DNA of 64,000 nucleotides. Origin: Parasponia andersonii. Lineage: Eukaryota > Streptophyta > Magnoliopsida > Rosales > Cannabaceae. The translations under genes and the position numbers were made by a program. Below, piece after piece: positions 1 through 12,000 of this stretch (its first letter is position 1; every line of letters starts with the position of its first letter). The DNA lies in the NCBI GenBank assembly GCA_002914805.1, contig JXTB01000237.1, positions 456,064-520,063 on the forward strand, given 5' to 3'. The notes under the pieces are model-generated. The model saw only the letters and a list, made by a program, of their open reading frames with translations, was not told where the DNA came from and did not search any database.

Positions 1-2495
1 AAATTTAAATTTTGGAATATGTAAGAAAACTTTATAACTATATTACCACCAATGAACATTAAACTTTACCAATTAAGTAATAAATAAATAAATAAAAATA
101 TCTACAAACCACAGTTTTTGAATTATCAGGCTTTATATCATGCATGTCCTTTGAGAAGTTAATAATTAATTAAAGAAAAATGTTGCTTCAAAAAAATTAA
201 AGAAAAATAAAGAATGTGGTTAAAGCGCGCTTTTATAACTTGTTCAGTAACCATATAACCTCTTTTTATTGTGGTAGTCCTAAGTTTGATCTTTTCAAGT
301 CAAACCAAAAACACAAAAAAAAAAAAAAAGGGTAAATTGCTATTCTGTATAATTACTAAAAATGGCGTAGAATACATAATCGTATAACACTTACACAGTT
401 ACCTTTGTATCACTCACGGTCTAAAAACGTGGAATTATATACCAAATGGAAGAATGTTAAAAGCTTGTTAAATGAATGGAAACAAGATGAAACAAAATTA
501 GAAAAGTGAAAATAACCTTTATAAGGACAATCAAATAAAGAAGGAATTATCAAATTGCCGAGAGATTTGGCTACCTATATGATTCTCTCAATAAAATTAC
601 TTCAAAAGAAAGATGTTGTCATTTAAGGCAATAAAACCATTAGTAAGAATTAGTAATCAATTAATTCCAAGCAAAAAATAATAATAATTATTGCTAATTA
701 ATACATAATTTTTTAAAATTATTTCTTTTATAAGTAGTTTCGAAAAAGAAGTCGCATCAATGGTAATTGAAAAATATCGAGTTTATTGTTTAGAGAGATA
801 TATTTTTTATATACTTCAAAATGATGTTATTCAACCACATTTAATATATCATTATTTTTTATCAAAAAACTATTAGATTATCTCCATTTGTCAGATGGAT
901 ATTCTTTTATCAGTGAGTCTACAAAGCTGACTCGTGATGAGCGAAGCATAAGAACAAATCAAATTTTTTAAAAGGAAAATAGTCACATTATTTAGGAAAA
1001 AGGAATGAAACTTTTGGTTGTACGATAATAAGCTTGAGGCCTCGTTAGCTGTATAATATTTGTTTATAGACAACGTAATAAGATAATTATACTAATAATA
1101 ATACTTTGAACTTTTTGATTAAGTGACTTAAATCAAGTAGTAAAATATTAATTATTTGATATTTTAGTCTTAAGTTTAACTTATATTAAGAACAGAGGTG
1201 AAAATTTATTATCCGTAATATAATAAAGTGAAAATTAGATAATAAAGTGAAAATTAGATAATAATATGTAATTTTTTTTAATTTGTAATAAGTAAAAATT
1301 ATTAATTAAATCTTATTTTTTTAAAAAATAAATAAATAAATAATAATTATATTAAGACCAATTATAAGATGCCACATGCACACTAACAGATTGGCCTTGT
1401 TGTCCTGCTAATTAATTAGAACACGTGCGTGCTAATTAATTAGAACACGTGCGTAATATGTTGCTCTCTTGAATCATTCACTTGGCAGAATCACATATCT
1501 TATTATTATTGGTCGAGTCAACCACAAACTTTTGTCCCCATCAAAAAATGAACTGTCATCCTTCTATATTGTACATCTCATAATTGATTTGCACTAGCAA
1601 AACACTATATATATATATATATATATATGTTATTGCTGAAAATGCTAAATATCTACAATATTCTCTCGAGTTTTATAACAAATGACTAATTTCTTTCACA
1701 TAACTTAATTTTAATTTTTAAATATATTATTTTGAAAAATTGGGAAAACTAAACTTTTGAAAATGTATTTGATTTAAGTCAATTTTTAAAAAGTTCTTTG
1801 CAAAATAAACTTAATAATTGTCTGAAGAGCGTGTCTGTCGAGTTATAACTATTTTGGAAAGAATTTTTAAAGTAAGTTGTTGCCTAAAACTGCGCTCTTC
1901 CGATAAAAAAAAAAAAAAAAATTTCGTAATCAACAAGTTGTGATGCCATATTATTAAATTTAGGAATTGAAAAGAAAATGTCAAGATATGTAGATGTATA
2001 TTATGTATATACCATCTGTAAGTAATTAGTTGGATTTCATAACTAATATATATACACGAATTATCTACAAAAAAAAAAAATTAAAAAGAAAGAAAGAAAG
2101 AATGAAAAACAGGACCCTTGCTCAAATAGTACAATTTTTTTTCTTTTTTAACGCCAACCAATTAATAAAAATGTAATGAGAGAAAGTTCATTATTTTGTT
2201 CTCATTTTTATTATCTCTGTAGTGTTGCTACATATTTAATTTGTCTAGAAAAATAACTCAACTGATGTGGCATCATTTTATCTGTTAAATAATTATTTAA
2301 AGGGCGTTTTTTATTAATCCTCTTTAGACACCTAAATAAATACATTCATGGTAATGTATTGGTACAATTACCAAATCAAGTTGAACCTGAAAAAAAAAAA
2401 AAAAGAAAGAGAGAGAGAGAAAAAAAATCACGATGCTAATAATCAAGTTGCTCACGGCGCCGTAACAAGCTTCCTCTAGGAACGCTTGCTCTACC
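1..2495. other. AT-rich intergenic DNA upstream of the JOX gene
   Basis: No credible coding region is seen. The stretch is AT-rich with A and T runs, a (TA)n run near 1605-1629 and short purine-rich microsatellites near 2090-2100 and 2390-2420. The only long open frame, on the minus strand near 891-1073, has no recognisable protein character. The part nearest the dioxygenase gene should hold its promoter, including the duplicated G-box listed separately. Confidence 0.7.
1407..1454. promoter_or_regulatory. 24-bp tandem duplication carrying two G-boxes
   Basis: A 24-bp unit is repeated twice without a gap (1407-1430 and 1431-1454). Each copy contains the palindrome CACGTG, at 1422-1427 and 1446-1451. 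CACGTG is the G-box bound by bHLH factors such as MYC2, the main jasmonate-response activator, and by bZIP factors. The pair lies about 1.2 kb upstream of the start codon of a predicted jasmonate oxidase, a family known to be jasmonate-induced. The sequence and duplication are seen directly; the regulatory role is inference. Confidence 0.5.
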
Positions 2496-2501
2496 AATCC
2501 C

Positions 2502-2508
2502 TATAAAA
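2502..2508 (+). promoter_or_regulatory. Probable TATA box of the JOX gene
   Basis: TATAAAA lies 112-118 bp before the ATG at 2620, in a GC-richer stretch of proximal promoter. The spacing would give a 5' leader of roughly 80-90 nt. Confidence 0.55.
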
Positions 2509-2619
2509 GAAACCCACTTCCACGCTCTATTGCACAGCACCTAAAAACCCACTTAAACTAGTACTAGTAATACTATCATCCCATTCCTGGCCAGCTCTCT
2601 GACCAAAATCCACAAAGCA

Positions 2620-3230
2620 ATGAACTGCTCGCAAACTTGGCCCGAACCAATAGTTCGAGTCCAATCCTTAGCTGAAAGTGGAATAAAAAGACTCCCACAT
2701 CGCTACATTAAACCCCCGTCCGAAAGGCCCCAAACTAGGGTTAACTCACAAGATCATGAAACCATCAACATCCCTGTGATTAGCCTCGAGGACTTATTCG
2801 CCCGGGACGAGACACTGCAAGAGGCAACGCTGGCCGCGATATCGAGCGCGTGCCGGGAGTGGGGTTTCTTTCAGGTGGTGAACCATGGGGTAAGCCCGGA
2901 GCTGATGAAGCAGGCTAGGGACACGTGGAGTGAGTTCTTTGGACAGCCGCTGGAGGAGAAGCAGCGGTACGCCAACTCGCCGAGCACGTACGAAGGGTAC
3001 GGAAGCCGGCTCGGGGTGGAGAAGGGGGCGGTGCTGGATTGGAGTGACTACTTCTTTCTCCATTTTTTGCCTCCGTCGCTGAGGAACCCTGAGAAGTGGC
3101 CTTCCCTCCCTCCTTCGTGCAGGTAGTATTACTTTTGCGTTGAAACACGTGTTTTATATGACCTTATATATTTATCTTCTTTTTTTTTTTTTTTGTATTG
3201 TGTCTTAATTTGTAATTTTGTAGGATATAC

Positions 3231-3270
<40 letters not shown>

Positions 3271-5191
3271 ACCAATCGGTTTCTTTTTTTCTTGGGATGA
3301 ACACATGGATCTAGCTATCTACCAATATTATTGATGATTAGACCACGTTCTAGTAGTACGGCAACATTGTCAATACTAGAACGCATGCGTTGTTAAAATT
3401 TGTACATTGGGGACGTTAAAAAAGAACTTAAAATCTCAGTTCAAAAATTAGGGATATTCAAATATTTAATGTTGGTTTTTTTTTAAGATATGGAGATCGA
3501 CTAAGGATTTATATATATTGAATAGTATAAGACTTATTTGGATACACTTAATTTGTCAAAGGTGAAGATACTCTTGAGAAAATGCTTGAAAAGATTTTAC
3601 TAATTTTTTCATTAAAAAAAAAGCAAAAAACAAACGCTCTTATTATTACTTCCTAATACAAACAGTGCATTTCATTATTTTATTATTCTAATTGGCTGCG
3701 TTGAATTTGTTTTATCCTCTTAAAGGATGAAGTATAGACAAAAGAAAACAAAACACGAACAGAAACAAAAGGATAGCTCCGAGAAATTGGTAGGTAGGAT
3801 TGTGGATTTTTCTTCTTCTAGTTGCGCGTTATTGGTTATTTCGCTTGACTTAATTTTATCCTGATGAATATATAAGCCACGGCGCTTTGAGTTTTTCAGC
3901 ACAATAGATATGAAAAACGTGATTTTATTATTTGTGTGATTCCACGAAGACCAAAAGTTAATTTACAATGGATGTTGAACTTTGCATCCTTTTTCCTTTT
4001 ACGGTGGCTATAGTGGCCTACTCTACTTTCTTTGTTTGTACATATATAATAATAATTTCCATGATTTTATATTGAACTCCTTGTACTTTAGGATGGCCAA
4101 AGACTAATTCGTAAGCAGTACTTCTCCAAAACTCTCTTCATTTTTTTTTTTTCAAAAGTAAAGGTAATATTTTGGCCTACTTTAGAACTAGTATGTTCCA
4201 TAAAAGTAAAATAAAATAAAAAAAACTAGTATGTCGACGTTACAATACATCAATTTCCTAGTAAGCTTTCGAAGGCAAGTTGAGCACTAACATGTTGACA
4301 AGTGACCAAACAACTAGTAGTACGCAAATTGAAAATTTTTTACTAGTTGATAATACAGCACTTATACTGCTCTGTAGTTTACTTGCGTGGCTTGAAAAAG
4401 ATGTAATCATTGCCTTTTTTTTTTTTTTTTACTAGAAGTTGATTTTTGAAAAATATTCTACACATGCAGGAATGTGATTGAAGAATATGGAAACGAAGTG
4501 GTAAGATTATGTGGCGACTTAATGAAGATTTTGTCTATAAACCTCGGCCTAGAAGAGGACCACCTTCAGAAAGCCTTTGGAGGAGAGAACAACAATACTG
4601 GAGCTTGCTTAAGGGTGAACTTCTACCCAAAATGTCCACAACCAGAGCTTACCCTAGGGCTCTCGTCACACTCGGACCCCGGCGGCATGACCCTTCTCTT
4701 GCCTGACGAAGATGTTGCTGGACTCCAAGTACGTAGAGACAACAGTTGGATCACTGTTAAGCCTGTCCCAAATGCTTTCATTGTTAACATAGGGGATCAA
4801 ATTCAGGTACTAGCTAGTCCACTTTCTACTAATATATTTTTTTTCTTTGAAATTAGTAATTTTTCGTTCTTAGTGTTGAATAGATTTCTACAATATTGTT
4901 TAATTAATTTAAATTTTACATTAATATATACATATATAGGTGCTAAGCAATGCTATTTACAAGAGCGTGGAGCACAGAGTGATAGTGAATTCAGTGAAAG
5001 ACCGAGTCTCTTTGGCGTTCTTTTACAACCCCAAGAGTGATATAATAATAGAACCAATCAAGCAGCTTGTTACTAAAGATCGTCCAGCACTTTACACTGC
5101 CATGACATTTGACGAATACAGACTCTATATTAGGACAAAGGGTCCCTGCGGCAAAGCACAAGTTGAATCCTTAAAATCCTTGAGATCGTGA
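2620..5191 (+). CDS. JOX: 2-oxoglutarate/Fe(II) dioxygenase, jasmonate oxidase (JOX/JAO) type
   Basis: Three exons: 2620-3122, 4470-4806 and 4940-5191, all GT-AG, giving 363 residues. The family hydroxylates jasmonic acid to 12-OH-jasmonate and so damps jasmonate signalling, using Fe(II), 2-oxoglutarate and O2 in the cytosol. Seen in the protein: an N-terminal DIOX_N region; the NFYPKCPQPE stretch; Fe ligands H235, D237 and H292; and the 2-oxoglutarate-binding R302-x-S304. R216, R341 and R345 have exactly the spacing of the three arginines I recall as binding jasmonate in Arabidopsis JOX2 (225, 350, 354). The N-terminus (WPEP-VQSLAESG, YIKPPSERP) and the motif YEGYGSRLGVEKGA are typical of JOX proteins. 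The gene looks intact. Intron 1 is 1.35 kb and holds a (TA)n run and a G-box palindrome. Its nearest neighbour in Arabidopsis is also an Alfin-like gene. The subclade assignment rests on memory of the family, without an alignment. Confidence 0.9.
3143..3154. promoter_or_regulatory. G-box palindrome just inside JOX intron 1
   Basis: A perfect 12-bp palindrome, AAACACGTGTTT, begins 20 bp after the first donor site. It could be an intronic bHLH or bZIP binding site, or chance; no functional evidence is visible. Confidence 0.3.
3234..3268. repeat. (TA)n microsatellite in JOX intron 1
   Basis: About 17 TA units in a row. Similar runs occur near 1605, 5397, 7818, 14977 and 16768, so the whole left part of the window is rich in (TA)n. 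Confidence 0.9.
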
Positions 5192-5389
5192 TCATGATCA
5201 TCATGATAAATAAATACATACATGTATTTTCTGATTAATTGTGTGTTATATATAAGAGCGTTATGCAGAAATTGTTGGATCTAAAACGTATATTGCTTAG
5301 TTAAGGGACCTAAATAAATAAATATTTGTTTAGATTATTGCATGCTGCAGTCAGGGGGAACAAGTTTTAATTGGCATATTAATATATAG

Positions 5390-5429
<40 letters not shown>

Positions 5430-6418
5430 CAAGGAAATATAACTGTTCTCGATCTCAATTTGCTTCTTAATTTAAAACTGTAAATTTATTGCCTACACTA
5501 ATTCGGTGAATGAATTCACTCATGCAATATATAGGATCATTTGTACAATTTTCTAATGAACTTACTTTTGTTTTCCTCTTCCACGTGAACAGCAGTACTT
5601 TCTTGTCTATCTCTGTCAGTCCAAGAAAGCTTTATTTTAAGCTATATATATAAGTTGTCTGATCGAATTGGATTACATTATGCTAGCTTTTTGCGTGGGA
5701 ACTTTCCAGTGGCCTCCAATAACAGAAACAATATCAATCATGAAATCTAAACTTATGTATGGATTGATATACATACATATATATAACGCTTAGTACTATC
5801 AACACCAGCAAAAATAAATAAATAAAATCAACATTTAATCACTACTTTTCAATTGCAACGTGATTTTTTTTCTTCTTTTTTAATAAAGGTCACATTTAGT
5901 CACCATTAAAAATTTAGGGATTAAGTCTTAATGATCACATATTGTCCGTAATTTATTTTTAGTCACAATTTTTATTCATGGTATTAAAATAGGGCTATAT
6001 GATACATTTAACTATAACAAATTGCAATTTTTTGTGATAATTTTTTGGAAATATTGATAATGAAATCTTTTACTCATTAGTTTTCAATTTAGTTTGGTTA
6101 CAAAATTGTATTTCAAAAAAAAAAAGTGTTCTGACTAAAATATTTTTTTTTTTCATATAATCTATACAACTGAATTACGGACACGAAATTGTGGGGCTAG
6201 AAAGCTTTTGGTTTCTTTTTCTTATTCCAAAGTGATAATACCCTCTAGTCACACACTGACACGAATCACAAGGCTAGTACAAGGAAGAATGAAAAAAAAT
6301 ACAACCAGCCGAAAGGTATATACGTGGACGTGGGCCATGCATTATATAATATTGTCCCGGTGAGAGTTCGCCTTCATATAAGATATAAATATACATAAAT
6401 GTATTAGGTTGATTTTAA

Positions 6419-6452
<34 letters not shown>

Positions 6453-7812
6453 TTATATTAGTTTGTTGCTCATATTATTTTATTTTATTTGACGGTGCAA
6501 ACCTACAATTTACCGACCCACAAACGTACCAATAGACCATTAATCAAAGCACCTTGTAAAGTAATAGTCCGTATGAATACACGTCTTCTCAGTTTCCGAC
6601 TTAAAAGAACTTTTGCAATACCATTTTGTAGGACGAAGTAACTAATAAGGAACCAGCAAAAGTGTCACTTGTGTTTATTAATTAATTAATTTTTTAATTT
6701 TTTGAAGGGAACGTGTGTTTACTTTTCAGTTACTATCATTTTCAGAGTTTTTGAATATACTTATACGTTAGAATTTAAGTATATGCATATATAAAATACT
6801 AAACTTAAATGCTAAGGTATACAATTGTAAATATACTAGACAAAAATTATGATGAAAAAGAATATAGTTAGCAATACAATCAAAATTGACCCTTTTATAT
6901 GTAATCCAATTAGACACGTGGTCGCATTCTTAGTCTAATTAATATCAACATTTCACCTATAATTATGAGGTTTAATGTTCAAATCTCCTCATCCTTATAA
7001 CAAAAAAAAAAATTTATTCAAAACCTATAAGCAAATATTAATTAAATAAATATGTAATACTAGATGCATTCGTGTTAATTTTCACCAAAAATTTAAACCA
7101 CATTATTTAACATAATTTTAAATCACAAATTCCTTAATTATATCTGATTAGTCTTATTTTAAGATGTATTTTAAATCACAAACTCTTTATATCTGATGTA
7201 GTCTTATTTTAAGATGAGGTGTTTTTAAAAATCATTCTATATCATTGCTTTAAAAAAAAAATTAGTTTCTCAGCAGTCATTTATCATCATGTCCGTTTTT
7301 GTCCTTACAAATAGATACCATACATATCCTAACTTTCATCTTCATCAGTATTTTCTAATACCGATTACACAAATTCATTTGACCAATGGATTGTATTTTT
7401 ATTCTTCCAAAATTTTTCATTTGTTTAATGGACGAGACTAAAATTACCTATAATATATTTAATTAAACAATTGAAATTGAAAAAAAAAAATCAGTTCATT
7501 GGTACTAATTTTTTTTTAAAGAAAAAATCAATTAGTATATCAAGTAAGACATATGGTAATAATAGTTGGTACCAAAAAAAAAATTCTATTTAGAAATTGA
7601 AATAGGATATATGGTACATGTCCTTGTTATATATAATTTTTAGTTCTCCAAAGATCAACTAACATAAATGATATCAGAAATCACAACTTATGATAAAGAA
7701 TCGTAAGATTAACGTGCAGTATTAGTCTTGTTATAATTGATTTTTGTCACACCACAGCTAAACATTTTTTCAAAAATCACAAGGATGAAAATTTTTGTTA
7801 AATCTGATCATA

Positions 7813-7847
<35 letters not shown>

Positions 7848-9083
7848 GGGGAAGATCATATAGCACAAAATATAAATTGAATCATTTTCTTTGAATATAA
7901 AGAGGTGGATGGGACGTCCAAGTCCACATTCCACACGTTTATTTGAAGCTAAATATAAATAACCTTTGTTATATAAACATAAAGAAATTAATAAAGTTTG
8001 CTTTTCAAAACTTTTGACCTCATGCATTTCACATTTGCAAATGGACAAGTACGCCAGCGCGCTAATTTGCAAACATTTGCTTAATGTGAAATTCCATCAC
8101 GTCAGATTTACCATAGGTTCTTATTTTTTTTGGATAAAATTATCATAGGTTCTTTGAATCTATATATATATTATTTTTCTTTTAAGGTGGATCGATATAG
8201 TAATTAGTGGCCACCGGCCGCGATATATATATACACACGACTTGACCATATAAAAACGGCGTTTCTAATCGTTTTCGTTTCAAATTTATTCAAATTAACA
8301 ACGTAAAAATCGAGATAGAAGTACAGATGTCGTAATGGTTATCCTTTTTGACACCCGCTATGTAAATTTATTTATTTTTTGAGTCCAGTTGTCCTTAAAT
8401 TAGTAAAATTGGACAATTGGTGCAACAAATAAATTTGTCATTACCTGTCCATTGATAACATATATTTATCAAGCGTAAATTATTGGTTCAGCCTATAAAT
8501 AAAAAAGAACAAATAGATACTTTTCAATAAAGGGCCCAAGATTCCATATTTGCACTAATTGCCAAAAATGTTACATCATCTCTTCAAATGTGTGTGATCT
8601 TTTTTTTTCAGAAAATAAACTATTCTCCGTTGCGCTTTTCCGCCCAACTCGCGGGTGAGCCTTCAACTTGGCTATATTTAGGCCATGCGAGGCCATGGCA
8701 AACCTATAGCCTAGCTAATCAGAATAATTGTTAAAATAATCTAAGTTCCACTGTATCATTCGAACACAGTTAATCAATCAAGATAATCCTCGTCCAAGCA
8801 TTAATTCCAAAATTGAGATAAAGAGTTCTACCTATATATGTATGTATATATTTATTACAGGAAACATTAATATTAGGAGTTTCTCCTTCAGTTGTAATGA
8901 AACATTTTTCGTTGCCGTAATGGCCTTTGAAGCAAGCAAAGGGAGTGCTAGCTAGCCAGCTAACTGACTCTCAATTTGCTGATCTAGAAAAGAAAGGCCA
9001 AGAAGGCAACAAAGATGTACCTTAATCTTATTTAGCAAAAACCATAATATTACTACAACCATAATATAGGATCACCAAACTCT
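5192..9083. other. Gene-free convergent spacer between JOX and PHL8
   Basis: This 3.9-kb AT-rich stretch lies between the 3' ends of two converging genes. It holds (TA)n runs (near 5397-5425 and 7818-7844), an (AG)n run at 6427-6452, and an imperfect tandem repeat near 7120-7215. Open frames such as those near 7770-8150 are short, low in complexity and without family resemblance. No RNA gene or element with clear ends was seen. Confidence 0.7.
6427..6452. repeat. (AG)n microsatellite
   Basis: About 13 AG units without interruption, in the convergent spacer. Confidence 0.95.
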
Positions 9084-12000
9084 CTATAAGAAGCTCGGCA
9101 CCGCTAGGGAAGGACAGGCTTCAATGTTATTAATAATACTCCAATGAAAGATGAGATGATCGGCCTCTGGAAATAAAAGCATGTTTTGAGCCAAAAACTC
9201 TGAATCAAGTGACGCATAGTTTAGTGATCTCGGCGAGAAAACGTCAACGTTTTCATCAACCCTAAGCTTCTTCATTGCTGGGATAAATTCTGTTAATCTT
9301 TGATCTTCATGATGGGATTGTAATAATTCGGTACAACTCTTGTCAGCTTTCGAATCGGATTCAAATAATTCCTTTGCATTTGACTCATGATTATTTGAAC
9401 TGATGTCCTCGTCACAAAGAGGAGGCATTGATATTTTTGGTCTTGCAATGTGGACTAACTTTTTAGTGTTGTTGCGCTGATGATCTTTTGTCATAATTCT
9501 CTCCAGGTACCTCCCTTGAACTTCCATTTTAAGCTTCAACCTCTTTTGAACCTTAATAATTATCAAAAGAAAATCGATATCAAACATAATGTTAAAGAGA
9601 CTATCCCCAAACAAAATGGAATTTTTTTTCAAGAGATATTGATGCTTAAAAGAGAACATGTATAGATGTAGTTATAGAGTACGAATTATTTGAACTCGGA
9701 TTAACAAAATACATACTACTTTTGATAAACAAGAAAATAGGAATATAAATAAAAAGTGAAAAGATTTTTTTTTAGCTAATAAAAAGTGTTACTGTTAATA
9801 GTGTTGTGTTTATATTTCTATATAAAGTAATGAAATGTCGTTTGACTTCCTAGTTTAACTATTTAATAATACTTATATACATATATAACTGACTTTATTT
9901 TTTATCAAAAGTCATGTGCAGTGAAAGTCTTAGAGCAGCTCCCAACTACCAACTAATAGCTTCCAACTAGTAGCTCCCACCTAATAGCTACCAACTACTT
10001 CTAAATGAGCTTCCACCGTTCATTCCCTCGGGGCTATATGTATATGTAGCAAGTGAATTGATAGAACGGGTGCAGAGCCAAAAGAGCAAATTGAATAAAC
10101 AATCGGCCACATATTATAAAGAAAAAAATAAAAATTTTATAAGTGTGTGATTCCCTTTGTCTGCAGTAAAGTATTTTGCTAGAGATATTTTCTCTGAGAT
10201 CGTTGTCCATTCCTTGTCCTAAGGAGTGCGTCCTTAGACAAGGATTGATCATTGTATATTGGAGGGAAGACCGCTGTGAAACCTATTTCGCACCCCGACA
10301 TAGTCTGAAACAGACGGAATCTTTTTTTACAGATAGTGCTAGTCAGCCTCGACCGTAGTTCATAATTATTTGTCTATGGTTCGTATTGCAGCTTCTATTT
10401 TTGTCACTATTTTTCAATAAATATCCAATAATCATAAGGAAAGATGTCTATGGACGTTGCTTTACTTGCCTTGAAGACACCACCTAATACTAATAATATT
10501 CAACTCTTTGATAAAACCTACTTCCAAGTGTTGACAAGGAAAAGTCCACGACACTCTAGATACACTAAATCTTGTAGAGTACTTGACAGAGACACAACTG
10601 ACAGAAAGAATTGAAAATTATGAAAAGTTGTGAGATAACTGGAAAAAAGTGAATAAGATATGTTGCCACACTGTACCGAGTACCTTATCGAATGAACTTT
10701 ATGATGTTTACTACTCTTATTAAAGTGCTCATAAAATTTGTGAAATTTTAAATAAGAAATATGTGATAGAAGATGCTGGTGCGCAGAAATATACCATAGG
10801 TAATTTTCTACAATTTCAAATGTCTAATAAGAAAGATATTTCTCTTAAAATGCATGATTATCATATGCTTCTTAATGATTTGAAAAATGAGAAAATTAAT
10901 TTACCTAAACATTTGTAGTTGATTGTTTGATTGAGAAATTACCAGAGTCTTGGAAAGTTTATAAGAACAATATGAAACATAAAAGAAAACAAATGAGTCT
11001 TGAAGATGTAATTATCCATATTCGAATTAAGGAGCATAATAGAAAGAGAGATATAGGTGACAAGGCCAATGAAATAATTTCCAAGACTAATTTAATTGAG
11101 AGCAATACTAGTAAAATTAACCCTAAGAATAAGCATCTTACTCATAAGCCCAAACACAAGTTCAAGAAAAATAACTCTATCTTTAAGAAGAAAGGTAACT
11201 GCTTTGTTTATGGTAAACTTGGACATCATACTGCTATATGTTATAAGAGACACAAGTCATCTGAGAAAAATCATCCTAAAGCCAACTTGGCTAAAAAAAA
11301 AGATATCATTGCAGTTGTTGTGGTTTCTCAAGTGAATATGGTTACTGGGAACAATGGGTGGTAGACTCTAGGACTACCAAGCATATTTGTGGTGACAAAA
11401 ATTCTTTTATGACTATAAGCCAATAAGAAAAGAAGAAGAATAAGTCTTTATGGGTGATATGAGACCTACTCTAGTTTTGAAGAAAGACAAAGTTCTTCTC
11501 AAACTTACTTCTAAGAAAATTCTCTCTTTAAGCAATGTACTTCATAATTCTAACATCTACTACAATCTTGTGTCTGTTTTTGTCCTGGAAAAAGTATGGG
11601 TTAAAGTCTCTTTTGAAGAAGAGAAACTTGTACTAAGTAAGAATGTGATGTTTGTTAGAAAAAGGTATTTGCTCTAATGATTTATTCATGCTCAATATTG
11701 TTATGAATGAAAATACATCTTCTTCTTTATGAATGAAAATACATATTCTTCTACTTATATTGTTGATGCCCTTGATATATGGTATAGTAAACTTAGTCAT
11801 GTGAATTTCTCTTATATTAAAAGAATGAAGCAATATAGTTTATTGTCTAGTTTCTCTAATTCAGAGATTGAAAAATGTGATTTGTATGATGAGACTAAAT
11901 CAACAAAAAAGACATGTAAATCTATTAAAAGAGAAACTGAATTACTCAGTTTGATTCATAGTGACCTGGGAATCTTAAACAAACAATGACAGGAGGTGGT

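Noticed and set aside
891-1073. 60-codon open frame on the minus strand
   Set aside because: AT-rich with no domain, no codon bias and no neighbouring exons; expected by chance.
2794-3148. Minus-strand open frames opposite JOX exon 1
   Set aside because: They are shadows of the GC-rich dioxygenase coding exon on the other strand.
7770-8148. Overlapping open frames of 60-100 codons in the JOX-PHL8 spacer
   Set aside because: One runs through a (TA)n repeat (repeated Ile-Tyr); neither resembles a protein family.
9940-10015. Short CCAACTA/TAGCT-rich tandem repeats just left of the copia fossil
   Set aside because: They resemble the ends of some hAT-type MITEs, but I found no matching inverted end or target duplication.
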